A stretch of 64,000 bases of DNA. It comes from Cyanobium sp. ATX 6A2. GTDB lineage: Bacteria > Cyanobacteriota > Cyanobacteriia > PCC-6307 > Cyanobiaceae. A program made the position numbers and the translations under genes. Within the stretch, counting starts at the first letter, position 1, and each line of letters starts with the position of its first letter. This document shows, one piece after another, positions 24,080 through 33,913 of this stretch. The stretch lies in contig NZ_JAGQCU010000002.1 of the NCBI RefSeq assembly GCF_024346355.1, positions 62,001 to 126,000 on the forward strand. Direction: 5' to 3'. The notes under the pieces were generated by a model. That model searched no databases. It was not told the origin of the DNA and was given only the letters and a program-made list of their open reading frames with translations.

Positions 24080-24110
24080 GGGTCCCCAGGGTCTCAGCCC
24101 CCGGCGCCGG
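24063..24110. terminator. Perfect 18-bp inverted repeat between convergent rsgA and ybaB
   Basis: The arms are 24063-24080 and 24093-24110, perfectly complementary (CCGGCGCCGGGGGCTGAG and its reverse complement), with a 12-base loop. The arms contain the last codons and TGA stops of both convergent genes, so both proteins end in GAGG. There is no U-tract, so it would act as a bidirectional hairpin or 3'-end stabiliser, not a textbook intrinsic terminator. Confidence 0.75.
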
Positions 24111-24435
24111 GAAGATTGAGGTTGAGTCCGCCGGTGAGCTCCTCCATGCGGCCCTTCATGGTGCCGGTGGAGGTTTCGTAGGCCGCCTGCAGGGCCTCCA
24201 GGACGGCGGCCTCGCAGCTGCCGGCCCCCTCGGCCACCAGCTCCGGTGCCAGGCGCACCTTGAGGGGCTGCTGGTTACCCGAAAGCCAGACGCTGGCGCG
24301 GCCATCGGCGCTGCAGCCCTCCAGTTCCATGGCATCCAGTTCCTCCTGGAGCTTCTGGGCGTTCTGCTGCAGTTCCTGGGCCTTCTTGAAGGCTTCGGTG
24401 AGCTGTCCGAAGTTGGGAAGTCCGAAGCCGGCCAT
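24094..24435 (-). CDS. YbaB/EbfC nucleoid-associated protein
   Basis: Small DNA-binding protein of 113 residues. The N-terminal helix [20 protein letters not shown] and the core with VRLAPELV are typical of YbaB/EbfC dimers, which bind DNA as tweezers. Met-Glu-rich [16 protein letters not shown] near the C terminus also matches. Convergent with rsgA across the shared hairpin; murB lies 43 bases upstream on the same strand. Confidence 0.92.
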   Translation of the reverse strand: MAGFGLPNFGQLTEAFKKAQELQQNAQKLQEELDAMELEGCSADGRASVWLSGNQQPLKVRLAPELVAEGAGSCEAAVLEALQAAYETSTGTMKGRMEELTGGLNLNLPGAGG

Positions 24436-24478
24436 GCCTGGGGAATCGTTTGCCGAAGGCTAAGCGCTGGCGTGGGGC

Positions 24479-25390
24479 TCAGAATCCCAGCCGCTTCACC
24501 TCGGTGTGCAGCCGCAGCTGGTGGGCGGCTTCCACCCGCTCCTGCACGGCGGCGATGAGGGCGTCGATGTCGGCCGCCGTGGCGTTGCCGGTGTTGACGA
24601 TGAAGTTGGCGTGGATCGGAGACACCTGGGCGCCGCCGATGCTCAGCCCCTTGAGGCCCAGGTCTTCGATCAACCGGCCCGCCTTCTGCGGTTCGGGATT
24701 GCGAAACACGCTGCCACAGCTGGGCTGCTGGTAGGGCTGGGTGCTGGTGCGGCTGTGCAGGTTGGCGCTGGTGCGGGCCGTGACCGTGGCCGGATCGTGG
24801 CCCGGTTCAAGGCGGAAGCGCGCTGAGAGCACCACCAGGGGCTCCTGCTGCAGGCGGCTGTGGCGGTAGGCGAAGGCCAGCTCGCTGGCCTCCAGGGTGA
24901 AGGGCTGGTCCGGGCGGGCTGGATCCAGCACCCGCAGGGAGTGCAGCCACTCGGCCGTGCAGCCCCCCTGGGCGCCGGCATTCATCACGGCCGCACCGCC
25001 CACCGTGCCGGGGATGCCCACGGCCCATTCCAGCCCGCTCAGCCCCGCCCGGGCGGCCTTGCGGGCCAGGGTGGGGATGGGCTCACCGGCCTCGGCCTCC
25101 ACCCAGCCCTCCCGCCCATCGAGGCGGCTGCCCTGGAGCCGGCGCAGGCACAGGCACAGCCCCGCCAGGCCGCTGTCGGCGATCAGCAGGTTGGAGCCGG
25201 CTCCCAGGCAGTGCAGGGGCAGGTCGGCCTCGAGGCGCCAGCGCAGCAGGGCCTGCAGCTCGGCGCTGCCGGCGGGTTCGGCGAACCACTCGGCCTCTCC
25301 GCCCACCTTCCAGGTGGTGAAGTCCCGCAGGGCCACAGCGGGACGCAGGCATTGGCGCAGGCTCGGCGATGGGCTCACGGAAGCGGCCAT
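24479..25390 (-). CDS. murB: UDP-N-acetylenolpyruvoylglucosamine reductase
   Basis: NADPH- and FAD-dependent second step of UDP-MurNAc synthesis. The protein has 303 residues. FAD-binding features include [20 protein letters not shown] and the [16 protein letters not shown] block. The proton-donating serine lies in [11 protein letters not shown], placing it with type I/II MurB. Only seven bases separate it from the upstream murC, so murC-murB is an operon in this order. Confidence 0.95.
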   Translation of the reverse strand: MAASVSPSPSLRQCLRPAVALRDFTTWKVGGEAEWFAEPAGSAELQALLRWRLEADLPLHCLGAGSNLLIADSGLAGLCLCLRRLQGSRLDGREGWVEAEAGEPIPTLARKAARAGLSGLEWAVGIPGTVGGAAVMNAGAQGGCTAEWLHSLRVLDPARPDQPFTLEASELAFAYRHSRLQQEPLVVLSARFRLEPGHDPATVTARTSANLHSRTSTQPYQQPSCGSVFRNPEPQKAGRLIEDLGLKGLSIGGAQVSPIHANFIVNTGNATAADIDALIAAVQERVEAAHQLRLHTEVKRLGF

Positions 25391-25397
25391 GGCAGGG

Positions 25398-26891
25398 CTA
25401 GGCCACGAGCTCCCTCAGGTCGGTGGAGGGGCTGCTGAGGCGATCCCAGAGGCTGTTCACATCGCCGGCGCCCATGGCCAGCACCAGATCGCCGGCAGCG
25501 GTCTCCCGGCTGATGGTCTCCGCCAGCTCGTCCATGCTGGCGGCCGCGCTCACCCGCAACGCCGGCGCCAGTCGGCGCACGGCTGCTGCCAGAGCCTCAC
25601 TGTCCACCCCCTCGATCGGCTGCTCACCGGCGGCGTAGAGGGGGGCAATGTGCACGGCGTCAGCCTGGGCCAGGGCCGCGGCGAACTCCTCGAGGAACTG
25701 GGCCGTGCGGCTGTAGCGATGGGGCTGGAACACCGCCACCAGGCGCTGCGGGGGGGCGGGCAGGGGGCTGCGGCCGCTGGTCACCATCAGCCGCGCCATC
25801 GCCAGGGTGGCGGCCACTTCACTGGGGTGATGGGCGTAGTCGTCCACCACCAGGCGGCCGTTCCAGACGCCGCGCGGGTCGAAGCGCCGCCCCGGCGGCC
25901 GCAGGCCGGAGACGGCCTCGGCCAGGGCGCTGAAGGCCACCCCCTCCAACCGGCAGGCGGCCAGGGCGGCGGCGGCGTTGCTGAGGTTGTGCCGGCCGGG
26001 GAGGGGCAGATCCAGATGGCCCACCAGCTCTCCCTGCTCGTAGTAGGCCACCCGGCTGCCATCCCCCCGTTCCTCGATGGCGATGGCGGCGAAGTCCACC
26101 CCCTCGGGCGACGTCGTCGACCACCAGTGGCCGGCCTCGAAGTGCTCCCGCAGGATCGGGCAGTCGCGGTTGGCGAGCAGCCGGCGGCTGCCCCGGGCGA
26201 AACGCTGCAGGGTGGCGATCAGGGCATCGAGATCGGGGTAGTGATCCGTGTGGTCGAGCTCCACATTGGTGAGCACGCCGAGCTCGGGCCGGAACTTCAC
26301 CAGCGAGCCATCGGATTCATCCGCCTCGGCCACCAGCAGCCGGCCGGCGCCATGGCGGCCGTTGCTGCCGAAGGCGGGCACCACACCACCGATCACCGCT
26401 GTGGGGTCCTGGCCGGTGGCGGCCAGCAGGCTGGCCACCAGGGTGCTGGTGGTGGTTTTGCCGTGGCTGCCGGCCACGGCGATGGCGGGTTGATCATTGA
26501 TCAGGGCCGCCAGCACATCGGAGCGATGGCAGATGGTCAGGCCCAGACGCCGGGCCTCGCCCAGCTCGGGGTTGGAGTCCGGCACCGCCGAACTGATCAC
26601 CACCAGGGGGGGCTGGTCAGTGCCACTGCCCACGGCCTCCAGGGTGGCCGCGGTCTGCTCCAGGAACACCCGCACCCCCAGTTGACGCAGCCGCTCCAGC
26701 ACCGCGCTGTCACGCCGGTCGGAGCCGCTCACCCGATGGCCCCGCTCCGCCAGGATTCCGGCCAGTGCCGACATGCCGATCCCGCCGACACCGATGAAGT
26801 GCAGGGGCTGCTGTCGACAGAGCGGGGGAATCAAGGGTGGGCTCCGGTCTGATGGCTCAACGCCGAAGGCGTTGATGGGCTGGACGCCCAT
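25398..26891 (-). CDS. murC: UDP-N-acetylmuramate--L-alanine ligase
   Basis: ATP-dependent addition of L-Ala to UDP-MurNAc. About 497 residues from the ATG at 26891. The Rossmann start [28 protein letters not shown], the ATP loop [16 protein letters not shown], and later [12 protein letters not shown] and [16 protein letters not shown] are diagnostic. About 27 residues precede the conserved core. The open frame extends to 27065, but that part has no family similarity and would overlap the gap2 promoter region. Confidence 0.94.
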   Translation of the reverse strand: MGVQPINAFGVEPSDRSPPLIPPLCRQQPLHFIGVGGIGMSALAGILAERGHRVSGSDRRDSAVLERLRQLGVRVFLEQTAATLEAVGSGTDQPPLVVISSAVPDSNPELGEARRLGLTICHRSDVLAALINDQPAIAVAGSHGKTTTSTLVASLLAATGQDPTAVIGGVVPAFGSNGRHGAGRLLVAEADESDGSLVKFRPELGVLTNVELDHTDHYPDLDALIATLQRFARGSRRLLANRDCPILREHFEAGHWWSTTSPEGVDFAAIAIEERGDGSRVAYYEQGELVGHLDLPLPGRHNLSNAAAALAACRLEGVAFSALAEAVSGLRPPGRRFDPRGVWNGRLVVDDYAHHPSEVAATLAMARLMVTSGRSPLPAPPQRLVAVFQPHRYSRTAQFLEEFAAALAQADAVHIAPLYAAGEQPIEGVDSEALAAAVRRLAPALRVSAAASMDELAETISRETAAGDLVLAMGAGDVNSLWDRLSSPSTDLRELVA

Positions 26892-27049
26892 GGCGCAACG
26901 GATGCTGCCAGACGAACCGGCAGGGGTCAGGGAGGAAATTAAGGCGTCCGGGTGACCGCTGCAGTGAACACTTGCAACGTCGGCTGCCGCCCCGGGCTTG
27001 GCCGTTGCCGCAGCGACGCCCCGCGGAGGGGCTGAGACGGTGATTTCTG

Positions 27050-27093
27050 TATGATCTGTGGCCAAATCTCCCAGCTGCCGGCGGATTCCGCCG
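27050..27093 (+). promoter_or_regulatory. Probable gap2 -10 element and leader hairpin
   Basis: TATGAT at 27050-27055, preceded directly by TG, is a good -10 candidate in an otherwise GC-rich stretch. No convincing -35 is visible. Downstream, CGGCGG (27079-27084) and CCGCCG (27088-27093) form a six-bp hairpin with an ATT loop ending 10 bases before the gap2 ATG, where it could affect ribosome access. Confidence 0.4.
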
Positions 27094-27103
27094 TGCCCTT
27101 GCC

Positions 27104-28129
27104 ATGACGTTGAAAGTTGCGATCAATGGATTCGGCCGCATCGGTCGCAACTTCATGCGCTGCTGGCTCAGCCGCGGCGCCAACACCGGCATCGAAGTGG
27201 TGGGCCTGAACGACACCTCCGATCCCAGGACCAATTCCCACCTCCTGCAGTACGACTCGATGCTGGGTCATATCCGTGATGCGGAAGTGTCCTACACCGA
27301 CGATGCCATCGTTGTGAATGGGCGTGAGATCAAGTGTTTCTCCGATCGCAATCCGCTCAATCTTCCCTGGAAGGAATGGGGCGTTGATCTGGTGATCGAG
27401 AGCACCGGTGTCTTCGTGGACAAGGCCGGTGCCGGCAAGCACATCCAAGCCGGCGCCTCCAAGGTGCTGATCACGGCTCCAGGCAAGGGCGAGGGCGTGG
27501 GGACCTTCGTGGTTGGCGTGAACGAGCACGAATACCGCCACGAGGACTGGCAGATCGTCTCCAACGCCAGCTGCACCACCAACTGCATGGCCCCACTGGT
27601 GAAGGTGCTGGATCAGACCTTCGGCATCGTCAAGGGCACGATGACCACCACCCACAGCTACACCGGGGATCAGCGCATCCTCGATGCCTCCCACCGCGAT
27701 CTGCGCCGGGCTCGCGCCGCTGCCATCAACATCGTGCCCACCAGCACTGGTGCCGCCAAGGCCGTGGCCCTGGTGTACCCGCCCGTGACGGGAAAGCTCA
27801 ACGGCATCGCCCTGCGCGTGCCCACTCCCAATGTGTCGATCGTGGACATGGTGCTGGAGGTGAACCGCTCGACCACCCGTGAGGAGGTGAATGCCACCCT
27901 CAAGGCCGCTGCTGAAGGCTCGATGAAGGGGATCATCAAGTACTGCGATCTGCCGCTGGTGTCCTCCGACCACGCCGGCACCGATCAGAGCGCCATCGTC
28001 GATGCCGATCTCACCCTGGTGATGGGCGACAACATGGTGAAGGTGATCTCCTGGTACGACAACGAATGGGGCTACAGCCAGCGGGTTGTGGACCTGGCCG
28101 AGGTGGTAGCCCGCAACTGGCCGAAGTGA
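27104..28129 (+). CDS. gap2: Glyceraldehyde-3-phosphate dehydrogenase, photosynthetic type
   Basis: Tetrameric GAPDH serving the Calvin cycle (NADPH/NADH) and gluconeogenesis. The protein has 341 residues. The N-terminal Rossmann fold [15 protein letters not shown], catalytic cysteine in SNASCTTNC, and [16 protein letters not shown] near the end are all present. It resembles the GapB/Gap2 class that binds both NADP and NAD. Its last 58 bases overlap the antisense 3' end of thiL, an unusually long tail-to-tail overlap. Confidence 0.96.
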   Translation: MTLKVAINGFGRIGRNFMRCWLSRGANTGIEVVGLNDTSDPRTNSHLLQYDSMLGHIRDAEVSYTDDAIVVNGREIKCFSDRNPLNLPWKEWGVDLVIESTGVFVDKAGAGKHIQAGASKVLITAPGKGEGVGTFVVGVNEHEYRHEDWQIVSNASCTTNCMAPLVKVLDQTFGIVKGTMTTTHSYTGDQRILDASHRDLRRARAAAINIVPTSTGAAKAVALVYPPVTGKLNGIALRVPTPNVSIVDMVLEVNRSTTREEVNATLKAAAEGSMKGIIKYCDLPLVSSDHAGTDQSAIVDADLTLVMGDNMVKVISWYDNEWGYSQRVVDLAEVVARNWPK

Positions 28130-29169
28130 GCGAAACCGGCGCCCCCAGGCAGGCTCCCCTCCTCCCCCAGCCAGCCGACCGCGCCCCCTCTCCCGCCGTC
28201 TGTCGCTCCGCCGAGCGCTGAAGGCTCGCCAAGGCAGCCGATGATCCGGGCGTCTGGCAGCATCGCCACCAGGCGCTCTGCCCAGATCGGATCGAGCGCC
28301 AGCACCAGTTCGAAATCCTCGCCGCCCCCCAGGCACCAGTCGGTGGCCTGGGGCAGCAAGGCCATGGCCGGATCCAGGGGCAGCCGTTGGCGGTCCAGCA
28401 GGGCCCGGCAACCACTGGCCGTGGCCACGGCCCCAACGGCCGCCGCCAGTCCGTCGCTGCTGTCGGTGCCACCCACCCGCCAGGGCACACCCTGCGGCTG
28501 ACTGGCATGCAGGGCCGCCACCGCATCCAGCCGTGGCTGCGGCCGCTGGTGGGCCGCGATCGCCCGCTGCACCAGAGTGGATTCAAGGGCCTCCTGGCCC
28601 CCGCCCAGGGGCCACTCGCGCTTCTGCAGCAACGCCAGGCCGAGGCGACTGAGCCCATGGTGCCCGGTGCTCACCAGCTGGTCTCCGGCCCGCCCATCGG
28701 CCCGCCGGATCGGGGCCGGCTCGCCGCTGCTGCCGCGGGCCAGGGGGCCCAGGGCGGTGATCGCCAGCAGCCGCTGGGCACCGCCGCTGCAGTCGCCGCC
28801 CAGCAGCAGCCCGCCATGGGGCTCCAGGCACGCCCGCAGGCCGCTGTACACGGCCTCCACCCAGCTCCAGCGGGTCTCCCCCGGGGCCACCAGCCCCACG
28901 GTCAGCCCCCAGGCACCGCGGCACCCCATCGCCGCCAGATCCGAGAGGTTGGCGGCGGCGGCCCGCCAGCCCACGTCAAAGCCGCTGGTGGTGGCCTCAC
29001 TGAAATGCACCCCCTCCACCAGCACGTCGGTGTTCAGCACCTGGGGGCCCTGCAGGTCGAGGAGGGCGGCATCGTCGTGGAACTGACCGGGTGGGGCGAA
29101 GACGGCCAGCCGCTCGATCAGTGCCGCCTCGCCCAGCTCGGCCAGGCTGGGATCCTCAGGAGCGGCCAT
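28072..29169 (-). CDS. thiL: Thiamine-monophosphate kinase
   Basis: Phosphorylates TMP to the cofactor TPP. The protein has 365 residues. Motifs include [62 protein letters not shown], and [12 protein letters not shown]. The family usually ends near GFAHFG; here about 15 further residues are read through the antisense strand of gap2 before a stop. Its ATG overlaps the stop of the upstream cyclophilin gene. Confidence 0.93.
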   Translation of the reverse strand: MAAPEDPSLAELGEAALIERLAVFAPPGQFHDDAALLDLQGPQVLNTDVLVEGVHFSEATTSGFDVGWRAAAANLSDLAAMGCRGAWGLTVGLVAPGETRWSWVEAVYSGLRACLEPHGGLLLGGDCSGGAQRLLAITALGPLARGSSGEPAPIRRADGRAGDQLVSTGHHGLSRLGLALLQKREWPLGGGQEALESTLVQRAIAAHQRPQPRLDAVAALHASQPQGVPWRVGGTDSSDGLAAAVGAVATASGCRALLDRQRLPLDPAMALLPQATDWCLGGGEDFELVLALDPIWAERLVAMLPDARIIGCLGEPSALGGATDGGRGGAVGWLGEEGSLPGGAGFAHFGQLRATTSARSTTRWL

Positions 29170-30284
29170 CAGCCATGGGGCTGGAGATTGCCAGCCCCAT
29201 CGATCACCTGCGCCTTGACGATGGCGTCATCGACGCCGAGCTCCTGCAGCACCTCGAAGCCGTCCACCACGTAGCCGAAGGCGGCATAGCGGCCATCCAC
29301 CAGATTCAGGCCAGCCGGCGTGAGTTCGGCTTCGTAGAGAAAAAAGAAGAACTGCGACGAACCATCATCGAGCCGCTCGTCGGAGTGGGCCCAGCCCAGG
29401 GTTCCCAGGGTGGCGAAGGGCAGCACGGCGGTGGCCTTGTAGCGGCCGAGATCTTCAAAGGTCTGGTTGTAGAAGGGCGCCTCCTCCTCCGGAACCCGGA
29501 TCTCCAGCGGCACGGAGCGCTGCTGGCCGGTCTTCGGATCCACGTAGCCCTGCTCAGGACCCTTGGGATCGCCGCTCTGGAGCACGTAGAAGTCCTCGGC
29601 CCGGATGAAGGGAAGGCCGTCGTAGAAGCCGCGCTGCACCAGGTCCACGAAGGCGCCTGCCGTCAACGGCGCGTTGTAGCCGTCCACCACGGCGGTGAGG
29701 TCTCCCTTGGTGGTGGAGATCAGCACGCTGGCCCGCCCCAGCAGGCGCGGCAGGGCGTCGAACTCGGGGGGGATGGTGTAGGGGAAGTCGCCCACCAGCA
29801 GGGCCTCGGCCTCACCGATGGCGGCCAGGGCTTCGCGGCGAGCGCTGAGGAATGCCTCCCGTTGCTGATCCGCGGCGGCGCTGGCCATCAGCTGCAGTTG
29901 GCCGTCCAGCGATTCGAACAGGGCCTGGGCCCGGCTCTGATCGGCGGGCTGGAAGGCGTTGAGGATGGCGTTGCGGTTGCTGCTCAGCTGTGACTGGCTG
30001 CGGCGCACCCCGTTGGCCAGGGCTGACCAGCGCTTGGCGCGCAGGTCGTCGCTGGTGTCCTCCAGCCGGTGCTGCAGCTCCTGCAGCTTGGGGGCGTCCA
30101 GCGGCAGGGCGTTGCGCAGAATGGCGGCCGGATCCTTCACGGCGTTGCCCTGGGGCAGGGCGGCCCGGGCGGCGGGGGCGATCAGCAGCAGGGCCAGCGC
30201 CAGGGCCACGGCTCCCCGCCACAGCCAGGCCATCGGGGGCCGCATCAGGGGCTGGGTAGCGGGGCGAATCGGGCCCTGGGCCAT
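29169..30284 (-). CDS. Lumenal cyclophilin-type peptidyl-prolyl isomerase (CYP38/TLP38-like)
   Basis: About 371 residues from the ATG at 30284. A signal peptide ([21 protein letters not shown]) directs it to the thylakoid lumen or periplasm. A helical bundle of about 130 residues precedes a cyclophilin-like beta-barrel with [15 protein letters not shown] and [24 protein letters not shown]. This two-part layout matches plant CYP38 and cyanobacterial homologues involved in photosystem II assembly; that role is by homology. Translationally coupled to thiL. Confidence 0.9.
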   Translation of the reverse strand: MAQGPIRPATQPLMRPPMAWLWRGAVALALALLLIAPAARAALPQGNAVKDPAAILRNALPLDAPKLQELQHRLEDTSDDLRAKRWSALANGVRRSQSQLSSNRNAILNAFQPADQSRAQALFESLDGQLQLMASAAADQQREAFLSARREALAAIGEAEALLVGDFPYTIPPEFDALPRLLGRASVLISTTKGDLTAVVDGYNAPLTAGAFVDLVQRGFYDGLPFIRAEDFYVLQSGDPKGPEQGYVDPKTGQQRSVPLEIRVPEEEAPFYNQTFEDLGRYKATAVLPFATLGTLGWAHSDERLDDGSSQFFFFLYEAELTPAGLNLVDGRYAAFGYVVDGFEVLQELGVDDAIVKAQVIDGAGNLQPHG

Positions 30285-30366
30285 GGCCTTGCAACCTCTC
30301 TGGCCGGACTTTGGCACAGCCCCAGGGCCGATGCCGGCACTGTTCATGGCTTGCTGTAGCCAGCCG

Positions 30367-30372
30367 TACAAT
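30367..30372 (+). promoter_or_regulatory. Possible efp -10 element
   Basis: TACAAT lies 22 bases upstream of the efp ATG, with a weak TTCATG 18 bases further upstream as a possible -35. The spacing and match are modest. Confidence 0.35.
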
Positions 30373-30394
30373 CCGCCCGATCCGAACCGTCGGA

Positions 30395-30955
30395 ATGATC
30401 TCCAGCAACGACTTTCGTACCGGGACCTCGATCGAGCTGGATGGGCAGGTCTGGCGAGTCGTTGAATTCCTGCACGTGAAGCCCGGCAAGGGCTCGGCGT
30501 TCGTGCGCACCAAGCTGAAGGCGGTGCAGAGCGGCAACACGGTGGAGAAAACCTTCCGTGCCGGGGAGATGCTGCCCCAGGCCCTGCTTGAGAAGAGCAC
30601 CCTGCAGCACACCTACATGGAGGGAGATGAGTATGTGTTCATGGACATGGGCAGCTATGAGGAAACCCGCCTCAGCGCTTCCCAGATCGGCGATGGCCGC
30701 AAATACCTCAAGGAGGGCATGGAAGTGAACGTCATCTCCTGGAATGACAGGCCGCTGGAGGTGGAGCTGCCCAATTCGGTGGTGCTGGAGATCACGGAGA
30801 CCGATCCCGGCGTGAAGGGAGATACGGCCACTGGCGGCACCAAGCCCGCGATCGTGGAGACCGGTGCCCAGGTGATGGTGCCCCTGTTTCTCTCGGTGGG
30901 GGACAAGATCAAGATCGACACCCGCAGCGACAGCTATCTGGGCCGGGAGAACTGA
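30395..30955 (+). CDS. efp: Elongation factor P
   Basis: Rescues ribosomes stalled at polyproline stretches. The protein has 186 residues, three beta-barrel domains. The modification-loop region reads [18 protein letters not shown], with the lysine at the tip of PGKGSA. Domain III carries [22 protein letters not shown], diagnostic. accB starts five bases after the stop, a pairing common in cyanobacteria. Confidence 0.97.
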   Translation: MISSNDFRTGTSIELDGQVWRVVEFLHVKPGKGSAFVRTKLKAVQSGNTVEKTFRAGEMLPQALLEKSTLQHTYMEGDEYVFMDMGSYEETRLSASQIGDGRKYLKEGMEVNVISWNDRPLEVELPNSVVLEITETDPGVKGDTATGGTKPAIVETGAQVMVPLFLSVGDKIKIDTRSDSYLGREN

Positions 30956-30960
30956 TCGCC

Positions 30961-31452
30961 ATGCAGCTCGACCACGATCAGCTCAAGGCTCTGCTGGCCC
31001 TGCTCGGGGACAGCGACATTCAGGAATTCAAGCTCGAGGGCGATGATTTCCGGTTGGAGGTGCGCCGCAATCTGCCCCATGCCGCGCCTGCGCTGCCGTC
31101 TCAGTCGTCGCCAGCCATGGCCGCCTCGACACCGGCGGCTTCGGTCCACCCCGGCGCCATGGCCGAGGTGCCCTCCGCTCCCCCACCGTCCGCAGCCGCC
31201 AACCGCAGTGATCTGCTGGAGATCACGGCACCGATGGTGGCCACCTTCTATCGCGCCCCGGGCCCCGGAGACTCTGCGTTTGTGGAGCTGGGCAGCCGCA
31301 TCCGCGAGGGCCAGACCGTGTGCATCCTCGAGGCGATGAAGCTGATGAATGAACTGGAGTCCGAGGTGAGCGGTGAGGTGGTGGAGATCCTGGTGGAGAA
31401 CGGCACGCCGGTGGAGTTCGGCCAGGTGCTGATGCGCGTCAAGCCCGGTTGA
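30961..31452 (+). CDS. accB: Biotin carboxyl carrier protein of acetyl-CoA carboxylase
   Basis: Carries biotin between biotin carboxylase and carboxyltransferase for malonyl-CoA synthesis. The protein has 163 residues. An N-terminal region of about 40 residues is followed by an Ala/Pro/Ser-rich swinging linker and the biotinyl domain with the biotinylation site EAMKLMNELE. Immediately downstream of efp, probably in one operon. Convergent with pdxA, 22 bases away. Confidence 0.96.
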   Translation: MQLDHDQLKALLALLGDSDIQEFKLEGDDFRLEVRRNLPHAAPALPSQSSPAMAASTPAASVHPGAMAEVPSAPPPSAAANRSDLLEITAPMVATFYRAPGPGDSAFVELGSRIREGQTVCILEAMKLMNELESEVSGEVVEILVENGTPVEFGQVLMRVKPG

Positions 31453-31474
31453 GCCTCTTGGCCAAGCTCCCCTC

Positions 31475-32500
31475 TTAGCCCAGCTCCCAAGCCGTCTCGA
31501 TCGCCGCCGCCATGCTCAGGGGCCTGGCGATGCCCTGCCCGGCGATGTCGAAGCCGGTGCCGTGGTCGGGTGAGGTGCGCAGAAAGGGCAGGCCGAGGGT
31601 GGTGTTCACCGCGGCGTCGAAGGCCAGCAGTTTCACCGGGATCAGGCCCTGATCGTGGTACTGGGCCAGGTAGCCGTCGGGTCCCTGGCCCTGCCCGCGC
31701 CAGGCGGCGGCCGCATCCAGCCAACAGCTGTCCGGGGGGCGGGGGCCGTCCAGCCGCACCCCGGGGTGGCAGGTTCGCCAGGCCTCCAGGCAGCCCTCGA
31801 GCCAGTCGCGCTCCTCATGGCCCAGGCTGCCGGCCTCGCCGGCGTGGGGGTTGAGGGCGGCCACCACCAGATGGGGTTCGGGGTTGAAGCGCCGGCAGAA
31901 AGCCAGCAGCAGATTGAGCTTGCGCGCCAGCAGATCGGCGTTGAGCAGCCCGGGCACGGCGGCCAGAGGAATGTGTGTGGTGGCCAGCATGGTGTTGAGG
32001 CGCCAGCTGCCTGTCGGGGCGCGGGCGGTGAACAGCATTGCCGCCCCGTCGCTGCCCGTCAGTTCCGCCAGCCGCTCCGTCTGCCCCGGGTAGTGGTGGC
32101 CCGCCGCATGCCAGCTGGCCTTGGCGATCGGTGCTGTCACCAGGGCCCTGCAGTCGCCCCTCTGCACCAGCCCGACCGCCGCCTCCAGCCAGGCGAAGCT
32201 GGCGGCGCCCGCGGCCGGGCCGCTCTGGCCTGGCTGCACGGGCTCCTCCAGGGGCAGATCGACGATCTCCAGGCTGGCGGGATCGCGCAGCGGCCCCTCG
32301 CAGCACTGCCGCAGGGCCGCATGGCTGGACTCCAGCCAGCGGCGGCAGCCCACCAGCACCGGCTCCAGCCCCGCCGGCAGGGGGTGGGCCAGGGCCTTGA
32401 GCACCACCTCTGCGCCGATGCCGGCCGGGTCGCCCAGGGCGATGGCCAGCCGCCGCCCGATCGAGTTGGATGGCGTCGGGATGCCGCTGCCGTTGCCCAT
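31475..32500 (-). CDS. pdxA: 4-hydroxythreonine-4-phosphate dehydrogenase
   Basis: Pyridoxal-phosphate synthesis by the deoxyxylulose-dependent route. About 341 residues from the ATG at 32500. Metal and substrate-binding motifs GDPAGIGAEV, HYPGQTERLAELTG, ALNPHAGEAGSLG and QYHDQGLIPVKLLAF are clear. The ATG at 32500 shares a CATG with the start of a small divergent frame, leaving no room for separate leaders. An upstream in-frame ATG at 32545 is possible. Confidence 0.94.
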   Translation of the reverse strand: MGNGSGIPTPSNSIGRRLAIALGDPAGIGAEVVLKALAHPLPAGLEPVLVGCRRWLESSHAALRQCCEGPLRDPASLEIVDLPLEEPVQPGQSGPAAGAASFAWLEAAVGLVQRGDCRALVTAPIAKASWHAAGHHYPGQTERLAELTGSDGAAMLFTARAPTGSWRLNTMLATTHIPLAAVPGLLNADLLARKLNLLLAFCRRFNPEPHLVVAALNPHAGEAGSLGHEERDWLEGCLEAWRTCHPGVRLDGPRPPDSCWLDAAAAWRGQGQGPDGYLAQYHDQGLIPVKLLAFDAAVNTTLGLPFLRTSPDHGTGFDIAGQGIARPLSMAAAIETAWELG

Positions 32501-32711
32501 GGTGCGCTGGTTGTTGCTGTTGGCGTTGCTGTGGGGGATGGGCACAGGGGTCAGCCGCGGCTGGATCGAGCTGCGCTGGGGCCGGATGCTTTACGACCTG
32601 GGCCTGCCCTTCATGGCCGATCCTGGCCCGCCTGACGACTGCCCGCCGGCCAGCGAGGCCTCAAGCGAGGCCTCCTCCTCCCTGAGGCAGGCGGCCAACC
32701 CCTCCCGATAG
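32499..32711 (+). CDS. Small membrane-anchored hypothetical protein
   Basis: A 70-residue frame with an N-terminal hydrophobic helix (VRWLLLLALLWGMGTGV) followed by an amphipathic stretch IELRWGRMLYDLGLPFM and an acidic Ser/Pro-rich tail. The start codon overlaps the divergent pdxA ATG in one CATG. The second half overlaps the convergent SDR gene by about 120 bases, so its tail may be shaped by that gene. I recall small genes at this position in related genomes but cannot confirm homology. Confidence 0.45.
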   Translation: MVRWLLLLALLWGMGTGVSRGWIELRWGRMLYDLGLPFMADPGPPDDCPPASEASSEASSSLRQAANPSR

Positions 32712-33565
32712 CTGGGGTAGTGCAGCCGGTATCCCAGCCCTGCGCAGAGCAGGCGGTTGCTGGCCCGCCGGTTCTCGGCCCAGAAGCTGCGCGCCATCGG
32801 ACTCAGGTCGGCGGCGATGGCCGCGTAGCGCTCCACGGGCGGCAGCTTGAGATGCAGCAGATGGCTGGCAAAGCCGAGGATCTCGCTGGACGGGCAGGGG
32901 CAGTCGTCGGTGATGTTGAGCAGCGGCGGTCGGCTCTCGGCTGGCAGAGCCAGGCAGTGCAGCAGGGCGCCGACGATGTCGTCGACGTGCACGCGTGAGA
33001 ACACCTGGCCCGGTTTGTGGATCAGCCGGCTGCGGCCGGCCCGCAAACCGGCGAACGGGCTGCGACCGGGTCCGTAGATCGCCGGCAGCCGCAGGATCTG
33101 CACGGGCAGGCCGCTGGCCCGCCAGGCCTCCTCCGCCTCCAGTCGGGCCTGGCTGCGGCCGGCCCGCGGGCGGGGCGGGGCGGTTTCATCCACCCAGGCG
33201 CCCGCCGTGCAGCCGTACACCCCTGTGGTGGACAGGTAGCCCACCCACTCCAGCGGCAGGTCAGCGAGCAGGGGTCCCAGGCAGCGCAGGCTGGGATCCC
33301 CCGGCCCGCCGTCCGGGGGCGCGCTCACCAGCACGTGGCTCACGTCCGCCAGGGCGCTGGCCTCCGGACGCCGTGGCTCCTGGCTGTCGAACTGCAGCCA
33401 GGAGAGATCGGGGGGCAGGGCAGCCACCATCTCGGCCGGCGGTGGCTGCCGGCTGGTGAGCACCGGTGCCAGCCGCCGCCGGGCGGCGAGGGCGAAGCGC
33501 CGGCCGGTGTAGCCGCCGCCCACCACCAACAGGCGCCCCGCCGGCTTGACAGGCGCTTCAGTCAT
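32591..33565 (-). CDS. NAD(P)-binding SDR/epimerase-like protein
   Basis: About 324 residues, an atypical extended short-chain dehydrogenase resembling YeeZ-type nucleoside-sugar epimerases. The N-terminal loop LLVVGGGYTGRRFALAA binds the dinucleotide. Later features are YLSTTGVYG, and LRLPAIYGPGRSPF with the YGP signature of extended SDRs, plus VHVDDIVGALLHCLA. A canonical YxxxK pair is not obvious, as in YeeZ. Substrate unknown. ATG at 33565 is chosen; further upstream frame is Gly/Ala-rich noise. Confidence 0.85.
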   Translation of the reverse strand: MTEAPVKPAGRLLVVGGGYTGRRFALAARRRLAPVLTSRQPPPAEMVAALPPDLSWLQFDSQEPRRPEASALADVSHVLVSAPPDGGPGDPSLRCLGPLLADLPLEWVGYLSTTGVYGCTAGAWVDETAPPRPRAGRSQARLEAEEAWRASGLPVQILRLPAIYGPGRSPFAGLRAGRSRLIHKPGQVFSRVHVDDIVGALLHCLALPAESRPPLLNITDDCPCPSSEILGFASHLLHLKLPPVERYAAIAADLSPMARSFWAENRRASNRLLCAGLGYRLHYPSYREGLAACLREEEASLEASLAGGQSSGGPGSAMKGRPRS

Positions 33566-33706
33566 GAGTACACCTGTACCACCTGCCTCTGGTCCGTGTC
33601 CCCTCTGTCCGCCGTCGGCCCCACTCCGCGCCTCCGCCCGCGCCTCCACCCGCAGCACCGCTCGCAGCTCCGTTCGGCATTCCCCTCGACCCTCCCTTCA
33701 GCCCCC

Positions 33707-33913
33707 ATGGGGGCTGCTCAGTTCAGGCCCCAGCTTGCCGCCAGACCTGCCCGGGTGGGTCTGGCGGAGGAGCCTCAGCCCCTGGGGCTGCCCATCCTGC
33801 TGGCTGTGGGGCTGTTGGTGCTGATGGCGGCCACGTTGGCGCCGGAGCGGCCCCAGGATCAGGCGGCGATCTGCCAGCGGCACAACGGTCCGGTGGCCTG
33901 CCGGGTGTGGTGA
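33707..33913 (+). CDS. Small single-pass membrane hypothetical protein
   Basis: A 68-residue frame with one membrane helix ([20 protein letters not shown]) and a C-terminal [13 protein letters not shown] motif, which I recall from small conserved picocyanobacterial proteins. The two cysteines may pair outside the membrane. The 3' end overlaps the convergent HNH gene by 55 bases. No function is known. Confidence 0.6.
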   Translation: MGAAQFRPQLAARPARVGLAEEPQPLGLPILLAVGLLVLMAATLAPERPQDQAAICQRHNGPVACRVW

